From Alkalidesulfovibrio alkalitolerans DSM 16529 (GTDB taxonomy: Bacteria > Desulfobacterota > Desulfovibrionia > Desulfovibrionales > Desulfovibrionaceae), in NCBI RefSeq assembly GCF_000422245.1, contig NZ_ATHI01000003.1, positions 100,983-164,982 on the forward strand: DNA of 64,000 nt, given 5' to 3'. Positions within the stretch are counted from its first letter, which is position 1. Every line of letters begins with the position of its first letter. Positions 34,033 through 43,400 of this stretch are shown one piece after another. The notes under the pieces were generated by a model. That model made no database searches, was not told the DNA's origin, and saw only the letters and a program-made list of their open reading frames with translations. A program made the position numbers and the translations under genes.

Positions 34033-35445
34033 GTGCCTACGTCGCGCACCGTGAAAAAACACCACGACGTCATCATCGTCGGCGGCGGCCCCGCCGGGCT
34101 CTTCGCCGCCTACCACCTTGCCGAACACTCGGACGCCAAGGTCCTGCTCATCGACAAGGGCAAGGGACCGGACAAGCGCCGCTGCCCCATCGCCCAGCAG
34201 ACCTACAAGGACTGCATCAAGTGCAAGCCCTGCCACATCCTGGCGGGCGTGGGCGGCGCGGGCCTCTTCTCCGACGGCAAGCTCAACTTCATCCACATCC
34301 TGGGCAAGACCGACCTGACCCAGTTCATGAGCGTGGACGAGGCCAAGGCCCTCATCGACGAGACCGAGACCATCTTCAACCGCTTCGGCATGGACGGCCC
34401 GGTCTACCCCACGGACATGGAGGCTGCCAAGCGCATCCGCCAGGCCGCGCGCAAGGCGGGCATGGAGCTTTTGCTCATCAAGCAGAAGCACCTGGGCTCG
34501 GACAACTTGCCTGGGCACATCCAGGGGATGCACGATCATCTCGTACGCAAGGGCGTGACCTTCCTCACCGGCGTCGAGGTCAAGGACGTCATCGTCGCGT
34601 CGAACCGCATCACGGGCGTGAGCACCACGGCCGGGGATCTCTCTTGCGACAACGTCATCCTCGCGCCCGGCCGCGTCGGCGCGGAATGGGTCAGCGGCGT
34701 GGCCAGGCGGCTCGGCCTCGGGCTTTCGCAGCGCGGCATCGAGGTCGGCGTGCGTGTGGAGATCCACAACGACATCGCCAGCGACATCACAGACATCATC
34801 TACGACCCCACCTTCTTCGTGCAGACCCAGAAGTACGACGACCAGACCCGCACCTTCTGCACCAACCGGGGCGGCTACGTGGCCATGGAGAACTACCAGG
34901 ACTTCGTCTGCGTGAACGGCCACGCCTACATGCACAAGAAGTCCGAGAACACCAACTTCGCCTTTCTCTCCAAGGCCATCCTCACCGAGCCCGTGACCGA
35001 CAATCAGGCCTACGGCGAGTCCATCGGCCGCCTGGCCACCATCATCGGCGGCGGCAAGCCCATCCTGCAACGCTTCGGCGACCTCAAGCGCGGCCGCCGC
35101 TCCACCTGGAATCGGGTGCGCAAGGGCTACATTCAGCCGACCTTGACCGACGTGACCTGCGGCGACATCGCCATGGCCCTGCCCGAGCGCATCGTGACCA
35201 ACCTCATGGAAGGCCTCTTCAAGCTCGACGCGGTCATGCCCGGCGTGGCCAACGACGAAACCCTGCTCTACGCGCCGGAGATCAAGTTCTTCGCCACCCA
35301 GTTGGAGACCGACATGGACTTGCGCACGACCGTGCAGGGCATGTATGTTGCCGGTGACGGGCCGGGCGTGGCGGGCAACATCGTCTCTGCCGCGGCTACG
35401 GGCCTTATCCCGGCCAAGGCCATTGTCGCGGCGAGAAAGGGCTGA
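34033..35445 (+). CDS. FAD-dependent dehydrogenase (COG2509 type)
   Basis: 470 aa. N-terminal Rossmann VIIVGGGPAGLFAAYHLAEH, then CPIAQQTYKDCIKCKPCHIL with four cysteines, GVGGAGLFSDGKLNF, and the C-terminal FAD closure MYVAGDGPGVAGNIVSAAA. The family resembles geranylgeranyl-reductase or succinate-dehydrogenase-like flavoproteins; the reaction is not established. The cysteine group might bind an Fe-S cluster or zinc. GTG start with AGGAGG 6 bases upstream. Probably cotranscribed with the following 76-aa gene. Confidence 0.82.
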   Translation: MPTSRTVKKHHDVIIVGGGPAGLFAAYHLAEHSDAKVLLIDKGKGPDKRRCPIAQQTYKDCIKCKPCHILAGVGGAGLFSDGKLNFIHILGKTDLTQFMSVDEAKALIDETETIFNRFGMDGPVYPTDMEAAKRIRQAARKAGMELLLIKQKHLGSDNLPGHIQGMHDHLVRKGVTFLTGVEVKDVIVASNRITGVSTTAGDLSCDNVILAPGRVGAEWVSGVARRLGLGLSQRGIEVGVRVEIHNDIASDITDIIYDPTFFVQTQKYDDQTRTFCTNRGGYVAMENYQDFVCVNGHAYMHKKSENTNFAFLSKAILTEPVTDNQAYGESIGRLATIIGGGKPILQRFGDLKRGRRSTWNRVRKGYIQPTLTDVTCGDIAMALPERIVTNLMEGLFKLDAVMPGVANDETLLYAPEIKFFATQLETDMDLRTTVQGMYVAGDGPGVAGNIVSAAATGLIPAKAIVAARKG

Positions 35446-35510
35446 TGGACGCGCGCGCGGCGGCCCTGGGTCCGCAACGAACCGACGGCGCACCGACACC
35501 GGAGGCATGC

Positions 35511-35741
35511 ATGAAGTACATCCTCTTCGAAGACTTCGGCGGCAAGGCCGTGCCCCTCATCTTCCCGGAACGCATTGCCTTCGACGAACTGCGTGAGCAG
35601 ATCCCGTATTCCACCGTGCGCTCGGCGGGCTTCGTGACGCTCGGCCCCAAGGGCTTCGCCTGCCACGGCGAGGCGCGGGAACTGGGCGTTTCAGCCCACC
35701 CCGACGATGCTGCGCTTATTTCCCGCCACTTCGACATGTAG
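35511..35741 (+). CDS. 76-aa protein of unknown function
   Basis: MKYILFEDFGGKAVPLIFPE start; compact alpha/beta look with one cysteine (GFACHGEA) and no membrane segment. ATG at 35511 has GGAGG 5 bases upstream. An alternative in-frame ATG at 35445 overlaps the stop of the dehydrogenase (TGATG) and would add 22 poorly conserved-looking residues. Its tight linkage suggests a role with the flavoprotein. Confidence 0.65.
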   Translation: MKYILFEDFGGKAVPLIFPERIAFDELREQIPYSTVRSAGFVTLGPKGFACHGEARELGVSAHPDDAALISRHFDM

Positions 35742-35772
35742 CGGGTCGCTGAAAATCCCGCGATCACTGCGT

Positions 35773-36002
35773 GCGGGGCTCTGCCCCGCGTCCCGCCGGG
35801 GGGGATGATCCCCCCGGACCCCCGGCAGTTCTGGAAGCCGTCTGCGACGGCTTCCAGGCACTCCGGGTCAGGGGCGTTTCACCGCCGCCGTACCGCCGCC
35901 GCACCGGCGTAGGTCCTGCCAGCGATGGTTTCGAAGCGAATCGCGGGGTCCAGGGGGCTCAGCCCCCTGGCGGTGGTGGTCTGGAGGAGGCAGCGCCTCC
36001 TC
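35773..36002. repeat. Array of five GC-rich hairpins
   Basis: Successive inverted repeats: GCGGGGC/GCCCCGC (35773-35789); CCGGGGGG/CCCCCCGG (35797-35817); 12-bp CTGGAAGCCGTC stem (35831-35857); near-perfect palindrome around CCAGGGGGCT (35950-35970); GAGGAGGC/GCCTCCTC (35984-36002). No ORF with coding character. It lies between two convergent genes and may be a composite repeat or terminator cluster. Confidence 0.8.
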
Positions 36003-36004
36003 TA

Positions 36005-36042
36005 GCAGCAACGCCGCAGATGGTGCTTCTGGGACGGCCTGC
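36005..36042 (-). repeat. Half copy (G) of the dispersed palindromic repeat
   Basis: Reads on the minus strand CAGGCCGTCCCAGAAG then CATCTGCGGCGTTGCTGC, matching the left half of copy E; the other half is absent. Ends at the nifB stop codon. Confidence 0.75.
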
Positions 36043-37328
36043 TAGCAGCCGTCGCCGCCGCCTTTGCAGCCTACGGAACAGGCCGCGCCCTTGCGGCGCG
36101 AGCGCAGGCCCGTGAGATCGCCGCCGCCGTAAACGGCCGCGAGTCCCTCGTCGATGAAGCCTTCCATCTCCACGGGCACGATGCCTTCCTCTTCCAGCAC
36201 CGTGCGCGGCGTGTCGCCGATGCCCGAGACGAGCACCGCGCGACAGTCCACCAAAAGCGCGGCCAGCTTGTACCAGCGATCCGGGCCTCCGCCCGGAGCT
36301 GGCGCGGGCCGTTCGTCCACCAGGGCGAAGCCGCCGTCGTCCTTCTTCGTCCAGACCTGAAAGCGCAGGGCCTCGCCCAGGTGCTCGTTGACCAGCATGC
36401 CTTCCATGGTGGCCACGGCCACGTGCGGGCGCGATACGTCCATGACCGCCTCCTTGATTGCGGCGCAGGCGGACAAGCAGCCCGCCATCTCGCCCGAGAG
36501 ATCGTTGCCCAAAAGTCCCACGGCGTCGGCGCGGCAGCGCTTGCAGTGCAGCATCTGGGGCAGATGGCGGCCGGCGGCCTCGCGCGCGGCGTCGAGTTCG
36601 GCCTTGGTGGGCGCGCGCTGCGTCTCGAAGGGCGTGCCCGCGTTGGGGATCAATGCCATGATGTTCAAAAGGTCCACGCCGAGCGCGGCCATGGTCTGGG
36701 CGATCTCCTCGATGTGGCCGTCGTTCAGGCCGGGCGTGAGGATGGTGTTGACCTTGACCAAGATGCCGCGCTCCTTGAGCCCTTTGATGGACTCCAGTTG
36801 GCGGGCGATGAGCAGTTCGGCGGCCGCGCGGCCCTGGTAGGTGACCTTTCCGTCGCGCGCCCAGCGGTAGAAATGCTGGCCGATCTCGGGGTCCACGGCG
36901 TTGACCGTGATGGTCATGTGCGTGATCCCGGCCTGTGCGATGGCGTCGAGGTGCTCGGGCACGCCAAGGCCGTTCGAGGAGACGCAAAAGAGCATGTGCG
37001 GATGTTTGGCGCGGATCAGGCGCATGGTTTCAAGGGTGGCCTCGGCGTTGGCGAAGGGATCGCCCGGCCCGGCGATGCCCGCCACGGTGATGCGCGGCTC
37101 GCGTGCCAGCACCTTGTCCATGTAGGCCAGGGCCTGGGCGGGCGTGAGGATGGAGGAGGTCACGCCGGGCCGCGATTCGTTCACACAGTCGTACTTGCGA
37201 TTACAGTAGCCGCACTGGATGTTGCAGGCCGGGGCCACGGGCAGGTGCACGCGGCCGCACTCGCCCTTGACCTTGGGGTTGAAGCAGGGGTGGCGGCTTG
37301 CGTCGGGGGTCGCGGTGATCGCGTTCAT
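36042..37328 (-). CDS. nifB: Nitrogenase cofactor biosynthesis radical-SAM protein NifB with NifX-like tail
   Basis: 428 aa. Builds the NifB-co iron-sulfur-carbide precursor of FeMo-co. The radical-SAM motif is CNIQCGYCNRKYDC; further conserved cysteines are in HPCFNPKVKGECGR and CKRCRADAVG. Residues about 300-405 form a NifX/NafY-like cofactor-binding domain (RPHVAVATMEGMLVNEHLGE), ending with a Cys/Gly-rich tail (CSVGCKGGGDGC). Follows nifN by 9 bases. nifHDK are not in the window. Confidence 0.95.
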   Translation of the reverse strand: MNAITATPDASRHPCFNPKVKGECGRVHLPVAPACNIQCGYCNRKYDCVNESRPGVTSSILTPAQALAYMDKVLAREPRITVAGIAGPGDPFANAEATLETMRLIRAKHPHMLFCVSSNGLGVPEHLDAIAQAGITHMTITVNAVDPEIGQHFYRWARDGKVTYQGRAAAELLIARQLESIKGLKERGILVKVNTILTPGLNDGHIEEIAQTMAALGVDLLNIMALIPNAGTPFETQRAPTKAELDAAREAAGRHLPQMLHCKRCRADAVGLLGNDLSGEMAGCLSACAAIKEAVMDVSRPHVAVATMEGMLVNEHLGEALRFQVWTKKDDGGFALVDERPAPAPGGGPDRWYKLAALLVDCRAVLVSGIGDTPRTVLEEEGIVPVEMEGFIDEGLAAVYGGGDLTGLRSRRKGAACSVGCKGGGDGC

Positions 37329-37337
37329 GGGCGCTCC

Positions 37338-38714
37338 TTAGATGTAGCCGTATCCGATGTCGGAGTCGGTCTGCTTCCTGTCGATGACGGCGTTGACGAT
37401 GCGGTCGAAGAGGACCTGCGCGCCCGCGTAGCCTAGATGCTGCACGCGCTGCGCGCCGAAGCGGTCGTGGATGGGGAAGCCCACGCGGATCAGCGGCACG
37501 TTCAGGTCGCGCGCCAGGACGCGGTAGCCCTTGGAATTGCCGATGACGAGATCGGGCGAGAGCTCGCGCGCGCGGGCCGCGATCTCGTAGAAGTCCACGC
37601 CCTGGCGCACCTCGGGCGGCTCGCGCAGGATGTCGGCCGTGACTTCGGACACGGCCCTGGTCAGACGGCCGGATTCGCCGCCCGAGGCCACGAGCAACGG
37701 CCGCACGCCGATCTCGGCCAGGAACGAGGCCAGGCCCACGGCCATGTCCTCCTCGCCGTAGATCACGGCGGTCTTGCCGGAGAGGTACTTGTGGCCATCC
37801 ACGTAGGCGTCCACGAGGCGACCCCGGGCAAGCTCGTGGCGGCGCGGCGCGGCGCGGCCGCTCAGTTCTTCGAGGACCGCGAAGAAGGCGTCGGTCTCGC
37901 GCAGGCCGACGGGCATGCCAAGGGAATAAAGCGGCACGCCGAAACGCTCGGCCAGAAGGCCTCCGGCGGTTTTGGCCGGATCGAGGGTGCGGCCGAACTC
38001 GATGCTCGCCCGCGCGCCGCCCATGGCCTTGATGCGCGAGACGGGCAGGCCGCCCTCGGAGATCTTCACGTAGTCGGCCTGGGCCGGGGCGTCGAGGCGC
38101 TCGGAATAGTCGGGCAGGATGGCCGCGTCGAGGCCGAAATGCTCGAAGACGTCCTTCAGGTGGCGGATGTCCTCGCAGGAGACGAAGCCGGGCAGGACGT
38201 TTATCTGGGGCGAGGTCCTGCGGTCCTCGGCGAGCTGGTCCGCCACGGCGCGCAGCGCGGCCTGGAATCCCTCGGCCTGGGTGCCGCCGTAGGAGGGCGT
38301 GGCCACGTGCACGACCTCGGGCAGGGGCAGGTCGGCGAACTCCTTGCGGAACTCTTTGACGAGCATGGAGACGTCGTCGCCGATGGTCTCGGTGAGGCAG
38401 GTGCTGGCCACGCCGATGACCCCGGCCCCGTACTTCTTCATGACGTTCAGAAGACCGAGCTTCAGGTTCGGACCGCCGCCGTGGATGGCGCTCTTCTCGC
38501 CCAGGGCCGAGGAGGCGATGTCCACGGGCTCGCGGAAATGGCTGATAACGTAGCGCCGCATGTAGGTGGCGCAGCCCTGCGAGCCGTGCAGGAAGGGCAC
38601 GCAGCCCTCGATGCCCATGAAGGCCAGGGCCGCGCCCAGGGGCTTGCACATCTTGCAGGCGTTGGTGGTCGAGACGAAGGAATCCAGGGTTTTTTTCACG
38701 GTCGGCACGCTCAC
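37338..38714 (-). CDS. nifN: FeMo-cofactor scaffold subunit NifN
   Basis: 458 aa. ACKMCKPLGAALAFMGIEGC and PFLHGSQGCATYMRR are the NifK/NifN cluster-ligand motifs; GVASTCLTETIGDDV follows. It forms the alpha2beta2 scaffold with NifE. GTG start at 38714 overlaps the nifE stop (GTGA) and has AAGGAGG 7 bases upstream, so translation is coupled. Confidence 0.94.
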   Translation of the reverse strand: MSVPTVKKTLDSFVSTTNACKMCKPLGAALAFMGIEGCVPFLHGSQGCATYMRRYVISHFREPVDIASSALGEKSAIHGGGPNLKLGLLNVMKKYGAGVIGVASTCLTETIGDDVSMLVKEFRKEFADLPLPEVVHVATPSYGGTQAEGFQAALRAVADQLAEDRRTSPQINVLPGFVSCEDIRHLKDVFEHFGLDAAILPDYSERLDAPAQADYVKISEGGLPVSRIKAMGGARASIEFGRTLDPAKTAGGLLAERFGVPLYSLGMPVGLRETDAFFAVLEELSGRAAPRRHELARGRLVDAYVDGHKYLSGKTAVIYGEEDMAVGLASFLAEIGVRPLLVASGGESGRLTRAVSEVTADILREPPEVRQGVDFYEIAARARELSPDLVIGNSKGYRVLARDLNVPLIRVGFPIHDRFGAQRVQHLGYAGAQVLFDRIVNAVIDRKQTDSDIGYGYI

Positions 38715-40099
38715 GACACGGCCTCCTTGCGCATGGTCCGGGCCACCGAGCCCCTGCGGCGCGGGGTGAAGCGCCAGACCGGGCTCGTGACTGTGCGGTG
38801 CACTTCGCGGGCGAAGTTGAGCATGCCCGCAAAGCCTTCCAGGGCCTCCTTGCGTTCGTGGTTGTGGTCGCAAAAGCCCACGCCGAGCTTGTAGGCGATG
38901 GGCCGTTCCTTGACCCCGCCCACGAAGATGTCCACGTCCATCTCCTTGATGAACTGCGACAATTCCAAGGGGTTGGAGTCGTCCACGATGATCGTGCCCT
39001 CGTCGGTGATGGCCGCGAGTTCCTTGTAGTCCTCCTCGGTGCCGGTTTGCGAACCGACCACGGCCACGCGCATGCCCAGGTGGCGGAAGCTCTTGACCAG
39101 GGAGAAGGCCTTGAAGGCTCCGCCCACGTAGATGGCGGCGGTCCTGCCTTCGAGATCGGCGCGGATCTTTTTCAGTTCGGGCAGGAGCACGGCCAGTTCC
39201 TCCTGCACCAGGGCGGCCGTGCGCTCCATCATGCCGGGGTCCTGGTCCTTGAAGAAGCGGGCCACGTCGTACAGCGCCTTGGACATGTCCTCGATGCCGA
39301 AGTAGGAGGCGCGCAGGAAGGGCGTGCCGTGCTCGCTTTGCATCATCCTGGCCAGGTCCATGGTCGCGCCGGAACACTGCACCACGTTCAGGGCCGCGCC
39401 ATGGGCGCGCCGCAGGTCGTCCACCCGGCCGTCGCCGGTGATGGTGGCCACCACCCGCACGCCCATGCGCTCGTAGTACTCCTTGATGATCCAAATCTCG
39501 CCCGCGAGATTGAAGTCGCCCAGGATGTTGATGGACATGGGCGGAATGCCCGAGACGTCGCCCGTGCCCACGAGGCGCATCATGGCCTGGCAGGCGGCCT
39601 CGTAGCCCGCGCGCTTGTTGCCCTTGAAGCCCTCGGACATGACCGGGATGACGGGGATGCCTTTTTGGGCCGCGACCTTCTTGCACACGGCCTGCAGGTC
39701 GTCGCCGATGATGCCCACGATGCAGGTGGAATAGACGAAGGCGGCCTTGGGCTCGTGGCGGTCGATGAGTTCGTTCAGCGCGGCTTCGAGCTTTTTCTCG
39801 CCGCCGAAGATGACGTCCTTCTCGCGCAGGTCCGTGGAGAAGGAGAGACGGTGCAGTTCCGGGCCGGAGGACAGCGCCCCCCGGATGTCCCAGGTGTAGG
39901 CCGCGCAGCCGATGGGACCGTGCACCAGGTGCAGGGCGTCGGCGATGGGATAGAGCACCACGCGGCTGCCGCAGAACACGCAGGCGCGCTGCGACACGGC
40001 CCCGGCCAGGGAATCGCGGTTGCAGGCGATGGCGAAGTCCTCGCCCGTGGCCGTGCGCCTGATTTGGTCGGTGCGCTGTTCGAAGATGACGGGTTGCAT
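38711..40099 (-). CDS. nifE: FeMo-cofactor scaffold subunit NifE
   Basis: 462 aa. CVFCGSRVVLYPIADALHLV, HGPIGCAAYTWDIRGA and STCIVGIIGDDL are the NifD/NifE cluster motifs. Start at 40099 is supported by AAGGG 6 bases upstream and family length. First visible gene of nifE-nifN-nifB. Its promoter region is AT-rich and shows no convincing sigma-54 site. Confidence 0.94.
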   Translation of the reverse strand: MQPVIFEQRTDQIRRTATGEDFAIACNRDSLAGAVSQRACVFCGSRVVLYPIADALHLVHGPIGCAAYTWDIRGALSSGPELHRLSFSTDLREKDVIFGGEKKLEAALNELIDRHEPKAAFVYSTCIVGIIGDDLQAVCKKVAAQKGIPVIPVMSEGFKGNKRAGYEAACQAMMRLVGTGDVSGIPPMSINILGDFNLAGEIWIIKEYYERMGVRVVATITGDGRVDDLRRAHGAALNVVQCSGATMDLARMMQSEHGTPFLRASYFGIEDMSKALYDVARFFKDQDPGMMERTAALVQEELAVLLPELKKIRADLEGRTAAIYVGGAFKAFSLVKSFRHLGMRVAVVGSQTGTEEDYKELAAITDEGTIIVDDSNPLELSQFIKEMDVDIFVGGVKERPIAYKLGVGFCDHNHERKEALEGFAGMLNFAREVHRTVTSPVWRFTPRRRGSVARTMRKEAVS

Positions 40100-40312
40100 G
40101 GCTGCCCTTCGCTGTTGGTGTGGACGCGATGCCCAGCACCAGTACAAGGACCGTTCCATGCACGTATTATATTGAATTAATTTCTCTAATCATCGAAAGG
40201 GGGCCGCCGTTCCCAACGTGAACCCTTCGTTTTTGTAGGAATATGCCTTCAATTTTGTATGAGATCGATGTCTCGAATTGGCATAGCTGGCAAGGATTCT
40301 CATGTGCGATTA
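40100..40312 (-). promoter_or_regulatory. AT-rich upstream region of nifE
   Basis: Low-GC stretch around 40160-40280. A perfect TATAAT on the minus strand at 40171-40166 could be a -10 box, but no good -35 is seen at 16-18 bases. I looked for GG-N10-GC sigma-54 spacing and found none. No gene here. Confidence 0.4.
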
Positions 40313-40438
40313 GGCGGGGCGTCAAAAAACGCGAGGGCAAGGCGCGAGAACCGGGCAAGGCCGACGCGTATTGCCAATACGCGAGGGTTTGCCCGGCTCG
40401 AAGCAACGCAGCCATCGCGGGATTTTCAGCGGCCCGCC
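40313..40438 (-). repeat. Dispersed palindromic repeat, copy H
   Basis: Ends GGCGGGGCGTCAAAA and the complement of GGCGGGCCGCTGAAAA. Inner arms CCGGGCAA (40351-40358) and TTGCCCGG (40389-40396), centre GCGTAT/ATACGC. Its right end encodes the last residues and stop codon of the RND gene. Confidence 0.85.
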
Positions 40439-43400
40439 CGTCTGGCGATGCGATCTTCGAGGGAAAGCAGCATGTCCCAGAGGATGGGCACGATGAACAG
40501 GGTCAGGAGCGTGGCCGTGATGAGGCCCGTGACGAAGGTGGAGGCCATGGTGCCCCAGGTCACGGAGTAGGATGGGAAGCCCACGGCCATGGGCAAAAGT
40601 CCCAGCGCCGTGGTCAGGGTGGTCAGGAGGATGGGGCGCAGCCGCACGCGGATGCCCTCGACGATGGCTTCCCGCCGCGAGTAGCCCTGGGCGTACAGCG
40701 TGTTCAGGAAGCTGATGAGCACGATGGCGCCGTTGACCGCCACGCCTGAGACGCCCACCACGGCGATGAACGAGTTCACGGTGAACAGCCCCTGGGTCAC
40801 GAACTTGCCGAGGATCACGCCGGTGATGGAGAAGACCACGGTGCTCATGATGAGCAGCGGCTGGGTGTAGGACTGGAACTGCGTGGCCAGGATCAGGTAG
40901 ATGATGAGCATGGCTATCAGGAAGGCGTAGGCGAGCGAGGTGTAGGAGCGCTGGGTGGATTCGAACTCGCCCGCGAAGGACAGCTCCGCGCCGGGATAGG
41001 CGAGTTTCACGCTGTCGTAATGGTCGCGCACGGTCTTGACGATGGCCGGGACGGACGTGGGTGCGCCCTCGATCATGTTGGCCGAGATGGAGATGCTGCG
41101 GTTGTTCTGGTAGCGCGTGAGCTTGTAGGGCTCGGTGTAGGTCTCCATGAGCGCCACGTCGCCCAGACGCACGGGACCGCTTGGGTGCTGCACCACGACC
41201 TGTTCCAGGGCTTGGTCGGGCCGGTCGAGGAAGCGCGAGGCGATCTTCAGACGGATGTCCACGTCCTCGTCCGCGGTCCTGAACTCGCCCACGAAGCGGC
41301 CGTCGAGGATGGTGGCCGCGAAGACGGCGACCTGGCGCGGGGTCAGCCCGTATTCGGCGCAGCGCTCGGGCAAGGGGCGGAAGCGCACCACGCGCGCGGG
41401 TCTGCCCTGGTCGTCGCCGAAATCGCGCAGGTGCGGGAAGATGTCCTCGCGCGAGCGCAGGAAACGCTTCAGTTCCTCGGCCAGGGCAGCGACGCTCGCG
41501 GGGTTTGGCCCCACCACGCGCACGTTCAGCTCCTTGCCCGTGGGCGGGCCCGTGGGCTCGGGCCGGACCACGATCCGCCAGCCCTCGCCGCCCAGGGGCG
41601 CGAGCAGACCGCGCAGGTATTCCAGGTGCACGGCGGGCGAATCGGCGGGGTTGTCCGGGAAGTCGTAGTCGTGCTTGAGCGGCAATTCCACGGCCACATG
41701 ACCCAGGTTCGAGCCGAATTCCGCCTCGTAGTCCTCGTTGACCAGCATGCCCGCCGTGGCCGTGGCCGAGCGGGCCTGACCCGGACCGCCCTGCATGATC
41801 TTTTCGGAGATGGTCTTGAGCCGCTCGTTCATCTGGTTGACCGAAGCCGTGGCCGGGCCGTGCACGTCCACGAAATAGGTGAAGTATTCCTCGGGGAAGA
41901 ACTTGATGCGGATGAGCGGCATGACGCCGCTGACGGAGACACCGAGCACGGCCACGGAAAAGAGGAAGGCCGCGACCACGATGGACAGCGCGGCCATGCG
42001 GCGGCGCATGGTGAAGAGCAGCACTTGTTCGGCCCATTTACGCATCAGGCGCATGACGGCGCGTTCGTTCTGGGCCGTGTGCACGTGCCGCGCCTCGTGC
42101 TCGGCGCTTGCGCGGCCGGGCCAGGCCATGAAGTGCGGCGGGAGAACCACCAGACATTCGAAGAGCGAGGCGGCGATCGCCGTTGAGATGCCGACCGGGA
42201 TCTGGGCGAAGAACTCGCCCGTGGAGCCGCTCATGAGCAGCATGGGCAAGAAGGCCGCGATGGTCGTGGCCGTGGCCGAGATCACGGGCAGGGCCACCTC
42301 GGTCGCGCCCGTGGTGATGGCCTCGCGGATGGTCTTTCCTTCCTGCAGGTGACGGTAGATGTTCTCCAGGACCACGATGGCGTCGTCCACCACGATGCCC
42401 GAGACCAGGACGAAGGAGAACAGCGTGATCTCGTTCAGCGAGTAGCCGCCGATCCACATGAAGACCATGGTCAGCAGGAAGGAGAAGGGGATGCCGACCA
42501 CGGCCAGGGTGGCGTTTCGAAAGCCCATGAAGACGTAGATGATGCCGAAGACGAGCACGATGCCCACGAGCAGGTTGCTGCCCAGCGTGGATATCGCGTC
42601 GCCGATCTGGTCGCGCTGGTCGCGCGAAAGCACGATGTCCACGCCTTCCTTGGCCAGGATCGGCCGGTAGCGCTCCACGATGCGTTCGACGGCGGGAACC
42701 ATGTCCAGAGCGTTGCCTTCGGGGCTTTTCTTGATGTTCAATTGCACGGCATCGCGGCCGTTGAGCGAGGACACGACCGCAGGCTCGCGGTAGTCGGGAC
42801 GGATGTCGTGGGCCACGTGGCCCACGGTCAGGAACGAGCCGTCGCCGTCGCGGCGGATGATGGCCCTGGCCGCGTCGGCGGGCGAGCGGAAGCGCTCGTC
42901 CACGAGGATGATGAACTCGCCCGATTCGTTGTCGAAAGCTCCGGCCGGCACAGAGAGGTTGGCTGCGTCGAGGGCGCGGGCCACGTCGTCGATGGTCACG
43001 CCGGCAAGCGCCATGCGCCTCGGGTCGAGCTCCACGTGCAGTTCACGCTTGTGCTCGCCCTGGATCTCGACCTCCAGTACTCCCTCGATGCGCCGCAGTT
43101 CGAGCTTCATCTCGTCAGCCATGAGCGACAGCGCCCGGTTCGTCCTGTCGCCCACGAGGTTGACCACGACCACGGGCAGCCACTCGCTGACGTCGATCTT
43201 GGTGAAGGAAGGCGGGTCTATACCCTGGGGCAGTTCGTTCAGCCGCGAGAGCACCTTGAGGCGCAGTTCGGTGTAGAGTTGCTCATAGTCGGTGTCATCG
43301 ATGAACTTGACGACCACGCTCGACCGCTGGCGGTAGGAAGTGGCCTGAATGAATTCCACGGACGGCAGATCGTCCAGGGCGTCCTCGATCTTGCGCGTGA

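Noticed and set aside
37338..40163. Open frame of 941 codons running through nifN and antisense-free into nifE
   Set aside because: The upstream part is out of frame with nifE and has low-complexity His/Gly/Arg composition; the genes are separate, with a GTGA overlap at 38711-38714.
40100..40312. Sigma-54 promoter of nifE
   Set aside because: The nearest GG...GC pairs on the minus strand are 11 bases apart rather than 10, and the TTGC element is not preceded by TGGCAC.
40167..40415. 82-codon minus frame upstream of nifE
   Set aside because: It runs through the palindromic repeat and has no ribosome site.
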